Assembly: GCA_001598975.1 (NCBI GenBank)
Contig: BBXU01002816.1
Coordinates: forward strand, 1 to 52,283
From: Parachlorella kessleri
Lineage: Eukaryota > Chlorophyta > Trebouxiophyceae > Chlorellales > Chlorellaceae
Direction of reading: 5' to 3'
DNA length: 52,283 nt
Shown: positions 22,348 to 32,251 of the stretch, one piece after another
How the letters are laid out: every line of letters starts with the position of its first letter
How positions within the stretch are numbered: position 1 is the first letter of the stretch
Translations under genes and position numbers: made by a program
The notes under the pieces: model-generated
Told to the model about the DNA's origin: nothing
What the model saw: the letters and a program-made list of their open reading frames with translations, nothing else
The model's database searches: none

Positions 22348-23702
22348 ATGGTGAACCCACGCTTAGTGTTCAGTGATCTGGACGGGACCTGCATACACTA
22401 TGACGTCGAGGCAAACGAGACTGAAGGCTTAATAAGGCGAGCTGCAAAGGTTCACAGGCGTTTCTCAAGCCCTCCTTGTACCTCCAGGTGTTCAGGAGGG
22501 ACTAAACTGTTGTGCAGGCTGCCACCTTCGCAGTCAGGGGCACAGGGCTATATCTCGGAGGGCACGCTGCGGCTATTTGCAGCTCTGCGCCAGCTGGGTG
22601 CCAAGCTGGTGCTTATCAGTGGAGCTAGAGCCTCTACACTTCTGCAGCGACTACCACAGCTTCCAGCTGCCGATGCGTAAGGAGCAGACCACTCACTCAA
22701 TACGGCTTACAGTCATGTTGTGGAGTTTGTTGGCAAGGCCGTAGGCATAAAAATGGGAGCTTTATAGTATGCTCATGTACCCCAGTGACCAGCTCTAAAA
22801 CTTTCGTGCCTGTGCAGGTATGTGTGCGAGAGTGGGGGTCGCATCTTTTTGACTGACAGTCATCTCCCAACAGCTGTGCCCTTGAGGGAGGACCTAGACT
22901 GGCGGCAGCAGCATTGTGATGTAACGGGCCCTTTACACCAGGACGCAGTAGCCCCAGCTAAACGGGCCGGCAAGCTGTGGGAACTCTATGCTGAGCTGGA
23001 GGGCGAGGGGTGGAAGCCAGATGCAACCAGCTACACCACCGCATTCAGGTGTGTACCACTGGGAGGGTTTGAGGGAAACAAGCAGGTGTTGCTTATAGAA
23101 ACAGATGTTATGTTTAGTAAGGGTGGCAGGTAGTGCGAACAGGGAGCGAGAGGTGAATGTACTGGCAGGACTGGATGGTATATTGACAGCCTGCAGTAGA
23201 TCTCTTGGGGTCAGATGAGCTGCCTGTCTGTTAACCTTCCGAAGACGACCCACGAGCAACCCCAGCTTGATAGCTTGGCTGTTGTGCGCCGTTAATCCAC
23301 CACCATCCTTCTCCTCCCTGAAGGGTGAAGCGGCGCTCCGGCCAGACAGACGCTGACCTGGCCGCTCTGCAGCAGCGCGCCCCACCGGGAGTGACCAGTG
23401 CGGGCAACCTGGGCGCACTGGACTTCTTCCCAGCCACCACCGGCAAAGAAAATGCCGCGGAGTATGTAATGCAGCATTTTGGGGTGGCCCCTGGGGATTC
23501 TGTGCTGATGTGTGATGACGACAACGACTTGGGGCTGGCAGCCTGTGTGCGGAAAGCATACCTGCCGGGCATCACGGCGCCTTCAGTGCAGGCAGCAGTG
23601 GATGCTGCTCCGGAAAGGTTCTATGTAAGCCAGCATCAGGGCTGGCGGGGCACCGAAGAAGTGCTGAAGGTGCTGGTTCAGGAGCGACTTGCTGAGCTCT
23701 GA
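22348..23702 (+). CDS. HAD-superfamily phosphatase (subclass IIB-like)
   Basis: HAD phosphatases use two aspartates and Mg2+ to hydrolyse phosphate esters. Exons: 22348-22676, 22818-23048, 23324-23702, phases joined, 312 aa. Motif I is SDLDGT at residues 9-14 (nucleophile D10, acid/base D12). Motif II is the Ser in LVLISGAR; motif III is probably the Lys in TTGKENAAEYV; motif IV is MCDDDNDLGLA. The large cap between motifs II and III and the DDDND form point to subclass IIB (Cof/sucrose-phosphatase type). Bases 22450-22533 could be an 84-nt intron in frame, which would give 284 aa. The substrate cannot be told from sequence. The intron at 23049-23323 holds a dispersed repeat. Confidence 0.82.
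23113..23186 (+). repeat. Dispersed intronic repeat, copy in a HAD-gene intron
   Basis: GGGTGGCAGGTAGTGCGAAC followed by AGGGAGCGAGAGG and AGGACTGGATG, in the sense orientation of the host gene. The core matches the copies in the Sec5 intron and upstream of the DUF760-like gene base for base. Confidence 0.78.
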
Positions 23703-24140
23703 ATGTCTATGGTGGGCTGCCTGGTGCCGCTTCACAGTGCTTTGGACTGGTGGCAGTATGTGAGAAGCTGAGGTTGAGGTCTGCCTTGGCCTTCCTGTCC
23801 ATTTAAATCACCAACCGACGTGTAAAGCTGGCGCAGATGATGTTTTGTTTCCTTTTGTTATGCGTGGGCCCCAAAGTAAATCAAAATGTTGGAATGCCGA
23901 TCTAGTCACGCTTTGTGTTGCTTGCGGACACCGTCCCCGTCATGCTCCCCACACCAGAAGGCTCTTCATGTCATTGTCTCTCCGCATTCCTGCAATGTTT
24001 AACAAACCCTGGCTTGGCTGCTGCTCCTGCTTGTATGCAAGGATATGCAAGGATTGCTGCCATTTGAGGATTTATAAGTACAGGTTCCATACATACAGGC
24101 TGATGCAAAGTTGTTGTGACCATGGGCCCACCCCTGTTCC
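23703..24140. other. Convergent intergenic region after the HAD gene
   Basis: It should hold the 3' UTRs of the HAD gene (+) and of the unrecognised gene ending at 24141 (-). No coding exon is evident. Confidence 0.4.
23821..23825 (+). terminator. TGTAA polyadenylation motif of the HAD gene
   Basis: TGTAA 119 bp past the stop codon, in the convergent spacer. Confidence 0.45.
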
Positions 24141-25955
24141 TCAAACCAGCCTGAACAAACCTGGCAGAATCCGCTTGCCCTGCGCTGGACAGGAAGCCAT
24201 GCCTGCGGTAGGCGTGGCTCCTTGTGGCTGAACAGTCCGCTTCCTTCTGGCATCTAACCACTGATCGCCCACAAGAACTCCTGAGCCGGGGGGTGGGGGA
24301 GGCTCGTATTGCAGAACAGGAAAGAGGTCCTGCACCGGCAGCAGGTAGCTGGGGGCATTGCAAGCCTTCACTCCGGAGGTAACCCACTTGGGCGCTCTTC
24401 AACTTCGACTCCTCCTAGCATTCAGTTGTGGCTTGCTCGCCAACACCAAGCTTTGTTTAGGGGCAAATGCACCCGCGTAAGCTTTACAAACCTGCCTCCC
24501 CCGCAGCACGTCTGTCCCACTCAGATGCCGCCGCCCTCCGCCAGGCACCACTGCAGCCACGCCAGCTCCCTCGTGCTGGTCGCTGCCAGTTATGCCGCTG
24601 CTGTTGGCGTACGTCCTGGCTGTGCTGTTCCTGCTGCTCCGCTGTGAACTCATAGTCTCAGGTGACAGGTGTCCGTCCAAGTCCTTCAACACAAGGCGCA
24701 GGTCTTGCTCCGGCTTGCGCTCCCCAGCAGGTTGAGCCTTGCGCCTTCCTGCAAACAGGGTAACTCCGGTGTTCCGGTGGCTGCAGCATACCATGGCGAG
24801 AAACCACAGCTCACACCGGATTCATCCTCTGCATTTGACGGCCCGCTCCTGAGGAGTTCAGTGGCCTCTCTTACTTCCTCCGCTTCCTTGCAAGGGCACT
24901 AGTTGCTGACAAAGGCACCACAGTTGTCAGCAACACTGCCTTGCATGCCACCTTGGCCAAAGTGCCACAAGCTGCTGCCTTTCACTAATTAAAAAAATAA
25001 AAGGGATTAGACGCCACCTCTGGACACCCAGGTACATGCCGCACCTTCCTTGTAGTAGCTCTCAAGCCAGGCATTCCCAAGCGTGCCAGATGGGCCGCCC
25101 GCAAAGGCATTGTCAGTCCATCGAAGTGTTTCAAAGAGGGTCGATCTGCCTTGCTTTTTGTCAGGCCGATCCACCATCCTCCTGCCCCCAGGGTGCTCTT
25201 CAAGAACGGCCTCCTTGCCTGCAGCAGCAGGCACCACAGCAGTTTGTGTTGGAGGACACCCGCAGACCTAGGGAGACGATATTCATGGTAGACAGCAGAG
25301 CATGAGCAAGGAGCACCTTTCACATTTATTTGCACCCTGCATTAGAAAACATGTTGCAACCTTGACTGGCTGACGACTCTGCTGTTCAACAACGTCAAGA
25401 CGAGAACAGACAGCCAGGCAGAGACTCGCCGCTGGGGTAGGTATGGTCGTCAAAGACAACCCGCGAGCCATGTTTGACCCTGGTTTCATGGATGGTTGGG
25501 CTGAGATGCTTCCTAATGTAACATCCATCCCGCCCAGCCCGGTAGGCCACAGGTGTTTCTGCCAAGCATGCCCAAAGGTCTGGTGGCAGTGATTTGTCCA
25601 CGCGCAGATGCTTGAGAACAGTCCGGCTGCCAGCTTCCAGGAGAGCCTGCATAGACGTAGTATCCCTGCTGAGCAGCATTGACAGCAGGAGGCTGCAATA
25701 AGACACTGGTCAGCTGGCACCAGTCCATACTAGGTGCATGTGGATGGGATGCAACTCCAGGATGCTCCTGTAAAGTAAGTAATCAAACCCTCACCTCTTC
25801 TGCGCTCCGCTCTCCATGCTCCTTGCATGGCTGGCTAGCAGGTCTCGTCGCCAACCCCGCTTGACAGAGCAGTTGCCTAATGGCCGCCTTCTCCAGCAGT
25901 TGAGGCTTGTACCCAACCTTCTTTGTTTCCCAAGCAGTGCCCTCAACACTATCCT
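24141..25955 (-). CDS. Unrecognised multi-exon protein
   Basis: Several protein-like minus-strand segments are bounded by splice consensus. They are: 25795-25955 (YKPQLLEKAAIRQLLCQAGL); about 25395-25646 (ALLEAGSRTVLKHLRVDK, GRDGCYIRKHLSPTIHETR, FDDHTYPSG); 25045-25267 (STLFETLRWTDNAF, GTLGNAWLESYYKE); about 24819-24886 (EAEEVREATELLRSG); one in 24480-24770 (QDLRLVLKDLDGHLSPETM); and a final exon ending at 24141 (DQWLDARRKRTVQPQG). I recognise no family. Not every junction joins in phase, so an exon is missing or a boundary is wrong, and the 5' end is not found; it may lie as far up as 26871. The first two exons (25795 to 25646) join in phase 0. Coding strand and general location are fairly secure, the model is not. 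Confidence 0.5.
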
Positions 25956-26463
25956 CTGTAGCCAGCCAGCATCACGAGGCATGCCACGGTTCACCTCATA
26001 GGTGTGCTGGATGGCTTAGTCTGCAGGATGGCCCAACATAACTGACATATCCCAGGCCAGGAACAATGTGTTGTCAATGTATGAGACAGCCAAGATTTGG
26101 CTCACCAGGGCAATCCTTTGCAGTTATTGTGTTTGTTGTTGGCGGCCGTGCCTGTGCTCTCCTCAGGCTTCCTTTGAGTTGGAGGCTTGCTGGCTGTGGG
26201 CTCCTGCTGCCTGGTCTGGGAACTCGCCGGGCAGGCGCGGACAGCGGTCGATTCTGGTGCTGGCTGTGTGCCGGCGAGCTTGTGATCGGGCGTGGCTGCA
26301 TGGAACTACGGCTCCTGGTAACAGCAGTAGGGCCTGAGCAGCTTGGGACCCGCAGGCTGTCAGCAAGCCCAGGGTGGTGGATGATTAGCTCTGCAGCGGC
26401 CTGGCCGGACTCATGCTGGCGAGCTTCACATCCGGCCCTTGTTTGCTCCTGCGGGGGTATCTG

Positions 26464-26871
26464 CTAGAGTGAGAACATATCCAATGTTTGCAACGGCTTC
26501 TGCTTTGCTTCCGGTTCAGAGTCGGGCGCGGCTTTGCTGTTCCACCTCCGTGCCGTGTGCTCAGACCCCTGCCTATCCTTCCACCCCACCTGTATCCCTG
26601 CTTCACTGTCTTCCTGGCAGCCTTCGGGCGTGCTGCGTTCTGCTGCCCTATTAGTGCCTACATCACGCCTTTTTATGGTGTCCCCTTGTTCTGGGACCTC
26701 CGCTGAGTCCGATTGAGCGGCGCGCGCTTCTACGATGGCAAGGACACCAATCCCTGTCTCACTTGGGTCTCCTTCGAGCCCCATTACCTTTAGTACATAG
26801 CGCCCATATTGGATAAAACTGGATATGCCCTCCGTTCCAGCTTCAAGCGCCCGCGCTCTGGGTACTAACAT
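26464..26871 (-). CDS. Hypothetical ORF or 5' exon
   Basis: A 135-codon frame whose ATG directly follows an in-frame TAA, so its start is well defined if it is real. The product is polar and charged, with segments such as EGISSFIQYGRYVLKVMGLE, but has no recognised domain. It could be the first exon of the minus-strand gene at 24141-25955, a separate small gene, or chance. Its composition is more protein-like than the opposite-strand frames. Confidence 0.3.
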   Translation of the reverse strand: MLVPRARALEAGTEGISSFIQYGRYVLKVMGLEGDPSETGIGVLAIVEARAAQSDSAEVPEQGDTIKRRDVGTNRAAERSTPEGCQEDSEAGIQVGWKDRQGSEHTARRWNSKAAPDSEPEAKQKPLQTLDMFSL

Positions 26872-27740
26872 TTACGTCATTTGGCCAAGGGCTTCTTGGG
26901 GACTCACAGCTGTGTAGAGGCCTTCAAGATGACTATTACAACACTCCACTTGTTGTGAGAGATACAGAAGCAGCGTGCACGGACTGGCCCTCCTGTCATT
27001 TGCGTTCATTCGGACCGATGTTCCGGTAGCTATTTGTTACCCGTGGCAAGTATTGCCAACACTGATGAGGTAGTTGACTGTAGTAATAGGGCTGGAGGCG
27101 AGGTATGCCTTGCTCTTGCCCGGAGGGTCTCGACCAGTAGGGCTCTCTTGAAGATAAGCTAACGCCACTGGTGGGTAGTGGGCCATAAAGCTGCCGCTAA
27201 CCTGTGGGAGGATGGAAGACAAAGTCAGGCCCATCGGAAACAGTCTACATGAAACGCCACCATAGTATCTTGCATGTGTGCTGCTGTTCCACGCCCCAGG
27301 ACGTGCCCTTTTGAGTCTGGTTATTCTCATCGGGTGCGTGTGCCAGTGGAGGACACCGCAGGGGATCAGGAAGATTCTGGGAGGATCGGCGCAACAGCCG
27401 TCACGGATGTGTTTGGCTAAAACAGTATTCAGCGCCCAAGCCTACCCCAGATTTTGGGTGGCACAGGCCAGGACGGACTCCCACCGTCCGGTTGTGGCTT
27501 GTCAGCAACTACTCCCAACTACTTGTGCAGGGTGTCACACAGATACGGGGGACTAGACAGGATGCACACCGGCGTTTAACCCTTCCACACGTGCTCACAA
27601 CATCAGCGAAAAACAATCATCAGTGGTGGAGCTCCTGCCTCCCTCTGCCCTGGGAGCATCAGATTGACTTGAGCAAGAGGCGTATTAGCTCGAAGCAGAG
27701 CCTGTTATACATGTTGATATGATACAGCCTGCCTCTTGAT

Positions 27741-27745
27741 TTACA
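27741..27745 (-). terminator. TGTAA polyadenylation motif, candidate for the Bud20-like gene
   Basis: TGTAA on the minus strand, 323 bp past the Bud20-like stop codon. Confidence 0.3.
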
Positions 27746-28067
27746 ACAGTCATGCCGTTGCTTGGGGAAGGCGGTAGCACCAACGCTAGTGCAGCAGGTC
27801 ACCCTGACATATCCTACCCCACGGCATCACACTTGATGAGTACTGGCAGCAAGAATTGAGCATCACCAAACGCACCCCAGACAAAGTGCGGGACTGCAAA
27901 CCTGTAGTTACTTAGTTCTCGAAAGGGCTCAATCACGGTGCTTCATATACAAAGCAAAGCAGTGCGCCGTTCAGCCGTCTAGTGTACAAAACAGCCGGTT
28001 CCTATGCCTATCACAGCAAGACAACAACCCCGCCACCTACCTATCTTTACCACCCAGCAATCAGACC

Positions 28068-28784
28068 TCATGAATCCATGCCCTCTGCTGCCTGGGCCCC
28101 TATCTGCCCGTTGTCTGGGGCGCCCATGCCAGCTGCCCAGTCCGCATCGGCCTGATTGTGCGGCCGAGCCCCCAGCAGCTGCTTTATTCGTCGCTTGTGC
28201 GGCTTTGTTTTCTCATGGTCCTGCATGGCCTGTTCTGACTGGAAGTAGCGGCTGCAGGATATGCAAAAATGCTGGCCGTGGGCTGGCAGGTCTTCATCCA
28301 ACTCCACCCTGCAAAGTGGTGCATCAATGCCTTGCACAAGTCTTGGTAAATGATCGAGGCTGCTTGAGGTCGCTGAGACCTTGCTGAGCCCATCGCGCAC
28401 CTCCTGGCTAAAGCTTATCCTGTCAAACCAGGCGCGAGCTAGCACTTCTCCCACACCAGTAGGCACCCGCTCGAGCCACCCGGCTGCAAGGTGAAGGCTC
28501 CAATACTCACTTCAGCAGCGTGCCAACAGGCCCCGTCTTCCCATTATGCACTCCTTCCTCTTTCCTGACGTCTTCCCAGACCTGCAGGCACACCGGCCTT
28601 GTGGGCAGCGTGCATGACAATGTCATGCATGCACGCCACTCCAAGACTGTATAAAGAGGTGCTGCGTTCCGAACCGAGTCACCTGGTCTATATGCCGTGC
28701 GCTAAACTTCTTCCGCACTCCGGCTTTATGTAGTGCTGTCTTCTTCCCTTTTGAGTGTGTGCGACGAGATTTTCCAGACGGCAT
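28068..28784 (-). CDS. Bud20/ZNF593-family zinc-finger protein (60S ribosome export factor)
   Basis: Bud20/ZNF593 is a shuttling pre-60S factor needed for large-subunit export. Exons: 28683-28784, 28511-28581, 28068-28308, phases joined, 137 aa, a normal length for the family. The N-terminus is basic (MPSGKSRRTHSKGKK). The single C2H2-type finger has C-x2-C in FCISCSRYF and H-x5-H in DHEKTKPHKRRIKQL, about residues 80-106. It is preceded by DEDLPAHGQH and followed by HNQADADWAAGMGAPDN, the family's signature tail. It is divergent from TAF8, with 259 bp between the start codons. Confidence 0.9.
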
Positions 28785-29043
28785 TGTTCAGATGCTTACT
28801 GTGGCAACCGAACTACACGCTCACAACAGGAGTGCTCCGATGGCAACGTCCTTGAAGGCGCTGAAAGCTGGGTCCCGCCACTGGTTGGGAGCAAAAGCAT
28901 TGTCAATTGTTGCCCAGGAGAAATCTACCAACGTTACCCATTTTGTAGCTAGGCCCCAAGGCAACGACCCCTCCTTGACAGTCATTCTTGCCAGAGCTTA
29001 GTCAAAGTCGTGCTTCTGTTTTTAGCGCGTGGTTTGCTGGCCG
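28785..29043. promoter_or_regulatory. Shared divergent promoter of Bud20-like (-) and TAF8 (+)
   Basis: 259 bp between two well-supported ATGs facing away from each other, so both 5' UTRs and core promoters must fit here unless UTR introns exist. An open frame crosses it but has no supporting features. I see no classical TATA box. Confidence 0.6.
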
Positions 29044-30651
29044 ATGGCTGATCAGTATGCCAACAGAGCAGCTAAGGTTGCGGTGGCACAGCTTGGCGAG
29101 GCAGCAGGCTTTGACGCTATGCACCAGTCATCCTTGGACACACTAGCGGACCTGCTGCTGCGCTATATCAACGAGATAGGCAGTGCCTCTCACAGCTATG
29201 CAGAGCTGGCTGGAAGAACCGAGTCAAACCCTCTGGACGTGGTGAGCCCAGTTGGATCCCCGGGGTACAGTCGCTTTGTGCAGCTAAGGACCCACGTCTC
29301 TCGGTCATGCTACGACACAGTGAAAGGCCGTACAAATATGGAGCAAAAGCCAGGAGCTCGCTTGGGTGCAGCTTCTGGCCCTGAACGACCTGGGCGTGTC
29401 GCTTGGGGAGCTGTCCGACTATGCACGCATGCAGGTACGTGATAGCCAGGCAGTACCAGCTTATGCCTGTTTTGGCTGGGTGACAACTGCTCGCATAGCA
29501 GGTTCTTCTTGGGGCTTGCATAGGCCCGCGGCGTTGAAGTGCTGCTGCTCGTGATTACTTTAACCCAGAGCGGGGATCGACGGTCTGGGAAGGTGATGGA
29601 GCAGCACTAGTAGCTTGAGGTGCGTGTGCAGGAGGAAATACCCTTCGCGCAGTCCATAGCGGCCTTCCCCATCAAGAGGAAGCCGACTGCTGTGCCCACC
29701 TTCCTTGAGAAGAACGAGGTCAGGGGAGAACCATCGGCTTCCCTTTACCAGTGCGAGTCTTGATGTCTTGTCACGTATTCATGTGCATAGCACGTACAGA
29801 AGAAGGCGAGGCTGGCTCTCAGTGACGGTAAGCTTGCATGGGTGTGTCAAACTGCTCTTGCAAGCTTTGGTTGCCTTGGCGTGCTCACTCCCAGTGTTCT
29901 GATGTGCCACTGGAGATCATTCCTTTGCTGCAGGTGCCTCCAAGCCATGTGCCCGGCTTCCTGCCTGCCTTCCCAGACAAACACACGTAAGAAGTACTTG
30001 CCATTGTGGTGGTGGTGGTGGGCCTGGCAACCCAAGCATGGCAGGCTCCTGTTTTGGTCTCGCACTGCATGTGTCGTGTAGAAAAATGCTGCCGATGCTC
30101 CCAGGCTGGAGCTCAGCTGGCTAGTTGGATGAATTCACGAGATTCCCCTCTGGGCTGGCTGATTCTTTGGTGACTGTTACCCAATGGTCCAGCATGCCTG
30201 CAGGTATCTTAACACGCCTGCTTACGCTGGGCACGAGAAGGACCCCAGGAAGCGCCAAGAGAAGCAGGCAGCAGCCAGGCAGGAGGCAGTCAGAGCAGCT
30301 GTCAGGCTGCAGGCACGACTGGCCCCTGACAACAAGCTGCTGGAGAAGAGTGCACCTGGCAGGGAGCAGGCTGTAGCGGGGGGGGCAGAGCCAAGTGGGG
30401 GTGCACCTCAATGTGTGGCGGGCTTCAATGCTGGAGCTGACGCTTCCTCCGCCAACCCTTTCTTGGCGCCGACGCTGTGGGAGAACCAGCTAGACCAAAG
30501 CAGCGTCAGCGAACCGTTACAAACGGGGTTTGCAGGGGCAGGGGCAGCATCGCAAGAGGGTGCTGAAGCAGCAGCAGCGGCCGCACTAGACACCGAGCGC
30601 CCTGGAAGTGCAGCGGCAGCGGCTGTGGCAGAGCTTGCAGGTGGGCTGTGA
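29044..30651 (+). CDS. TAF8: TFIID subunit TAF8
   Basis: TAF8 pairs with TAF10 through a histone fold inside TFIID and links it to TAF2. Exons: 29044-29241, 29372-29434, 29632-29718, 29934-29986, 30204-30651, phases joined, 282 aa. The Bromo_TP-type histone fold occupies residues 1-87 (VAVAQLGEAAGFDAMHQSSL, LLLRYINEIGSASHSYAEL, then AGRTESNPLDV and LALNDLGVSLGELSDYA). The TAF8 C-terminal motif follows: EIPFAQSIAAFPIKRKP, TFLEKNE, VPPSHVPGFLPAFPDKHTYL. The tail is Ala/Gln-rich. A 28-nt exon-like cassette at 29800-29827 must be skipped, since including it breaks the frame. The last exon could instead splice at 30640 (GCAG before GTGGGC) to downstream exons. Confidence 0.88.
29800..29827 (+). 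repeat. Exon-like cassette in a TAF8 intron, copy 1
   Basis: A 28-nt block beginning AAGAAGGCGAGGCTGGCTCT, preceded by ACAG and followed by GTAAGC, so it looks like an exon. It is nearly identical to 30912-30940, and the match continues through the donor into TGCATGGGTGT. Entering in phase 0 it leaves in phase 1, which does not fit the next TAF8 exon. Confidence 0.7.
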
Positions 30652-30911
30652 AATCGGAAACGTGTATGCATGCTGCACATGCTCCGCCAAATAGACTGAA
30701 GCTCGGAGGCACGTGGCTGTATAGGAAAGGGTCATGTGACAGTAGCAAGGTGGTTGGAGTCCACCTGGTGAGTGTCACCTGGGAACCCTTGGCTGGCCGC
30801 GCTTGATGTGCAGGCGAGTGGCAGGCCTTGGAGGGCGTCACAGAAGGGAACCAAGGAAGTGGTCTGTCTGCCCCGTTGTTTGTCACCTGGGACTGGAAGG
30901 CGCACTTACAG

Positions 30912-31534
30912 AAGAAGGCGAGGCTGGCTCTCAGTGGAGGGTAAGCGTGCATGGGTGTTCTTAAAAGCGCTTAAGCGTATCTGAACAGCCGGTTTTTTTT
31001 TTTTTGGAAACCTGTCCCACGGCGACCTCTGAAGCGAGACGCTATAGATAGGTGGAGGAGAACCAACTAGAGGCACAACATCTCTAGTTAACAACTAGGG
31101 TCGCAAACTCCCCCTTTGAACAGCCGGTTGCTGGCTACTATTCACCTCACTCTAAACTCAGTCATGATGGGTCCGGCGATCCCTCAATCCCTGCAATTCC
31201 TTCATACGTGAGATGGTCTTAATGGCGCATAGCCAGGTTGCCTGAATCACTGCCAGCTGTCCTGTGAATGACAGGTACCATGCTGCCCTGGTGCAGGGAG
31301 CAGAAGGATGCCTATGGGCAGGCCTACGAGGGCCACGTGATGGAGACCAAGCATGGCCGTCGAGCCAAGCGCACAGAGAGAGCGCTGACTGCGCATGGAG
31401 ACCCCACCCGACGGCGCGTGGAAGAGATCCTTGCAGCCAGGCAGGAAGAGGTGGATGGAGGGGTGGCTGCTGCAGAGGAGGAGGGAGGTGCAGCGAATGT
31501 TGTTGGCGCACCGCCTGATCATGAGCTGATTTAA
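30912..31534 (+). pseudogene. Exon-like remnant: cassette copy 2 plus a 79-codon terminal exon
   Basis: The cassette copy (30912-30940, 29 nt) has good acceptor and donor sites. Read in phase 0 it encodes KKARLALSGG and leaves in phase 2, which fits an exon-like frame at 31297-31534 (YGQAYEGHVMETKHGRRAKR, then RRRVEEILAARQEEV, stop at 31532-31534). The pattern YEGH with a basic stretch and AARQE resembles the TAF8 segment YAGHEKDPRKRQEKQAAARQ. It may be a diverged partial duplication of the 3' part of TAF8, an alternative 3' end of TAF8, or the end of a gene whose 5' exons I could not find. Confidence 0.35.
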
Positions 31535-32251
31535 GAGTGGATGCATGAGCCAGTAGAAGCTAGACACAGCGTAGCAGGCTTGCTCATGAATTTGTCAATG
31601 GAGCGTGGATTTCAGTTGAGTTCTTTACACAGCTGGGAGCAGGGCGCACAGAGCAGGGTTCAGTTGGGTGGCTGCTCGTGCTGGATGTTGATGGCACCGG
31701 GGTTTGCCACACACTCTTTGCGAGTCTTATAGTAGCCTAGGGCTGCTTCTGCCTAAAATCCCTTGCATGGATATGGCATGTATAAATATCAAGTTGAGAC
31801 GCTTGTCAGTCTCTTCTACCTGCAACAGAACAGGTAGGAGATCAACCGTCGAGGCAGCACCGTTACTGGTGACAGTCAACAAGTCCAGCACCCAGGTATG
31901 GAGCAGCACAAATGCAGGGAAACCTGGTGCTGAAAGGATATGATGGGCGTGGTGGTCCTTTGCAAGAACCTATGGCCCATTCCCTGATCCCAGTGGTCAA
32001 TCTGTTGGCCATGGCCTAGGGTCTGGCATGTGTTAGGGTTTTCACTCGCCTGGCACGTCACCCCGGATCTTATTTGAAAACCAGTGCCTTCGCTGAAGCT
32101 CCTTGTTGTCAATATGCTTCCAGTCTGTGATATTCGTGTTCAGCAGACCGAGGGAGAAGGGAGAGTGTGTCTTGTCAGCTTGCCCATGCGGACACGTTTT
32201 GTTGTAGCCTCGGTTCTGTGACCTCGATCACACTCTCTGAGTGGGTCAGCC
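31535..32251. other. Intergenic region upstream of the CUE-DUF1771-Smr gene
   Basis: 717 bp without a convincing coding exon, presumably the promoter and 5' UTR of the gene beginning at 32252. Open frames on both strands are short and featureless. Confidence 0.4.

Larger units (their letters stand above)
25956..28067. other. Gene-poor stretch of about 2.1 kb
   Basis: I find no recognisable gene. The best open frame is the minus-strand one at 26464-26871, listed separately. A minus-strand frame at 27037-27330 (97 aa) shows no family features. A TGTAA on the minus strand at 27741-27745 may end the Bud20-like transcript. Part of the region may be the 5' end of the unrecognised gene at 24141-25955. 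Confidence 0.35.

Noticed and set aside
30992..31005. Poly-T run, considered as the trace of a retroposed poly(A) tail
   Set aside because: No target-site duplication and no adjacent intronless copy of a gene are visible.
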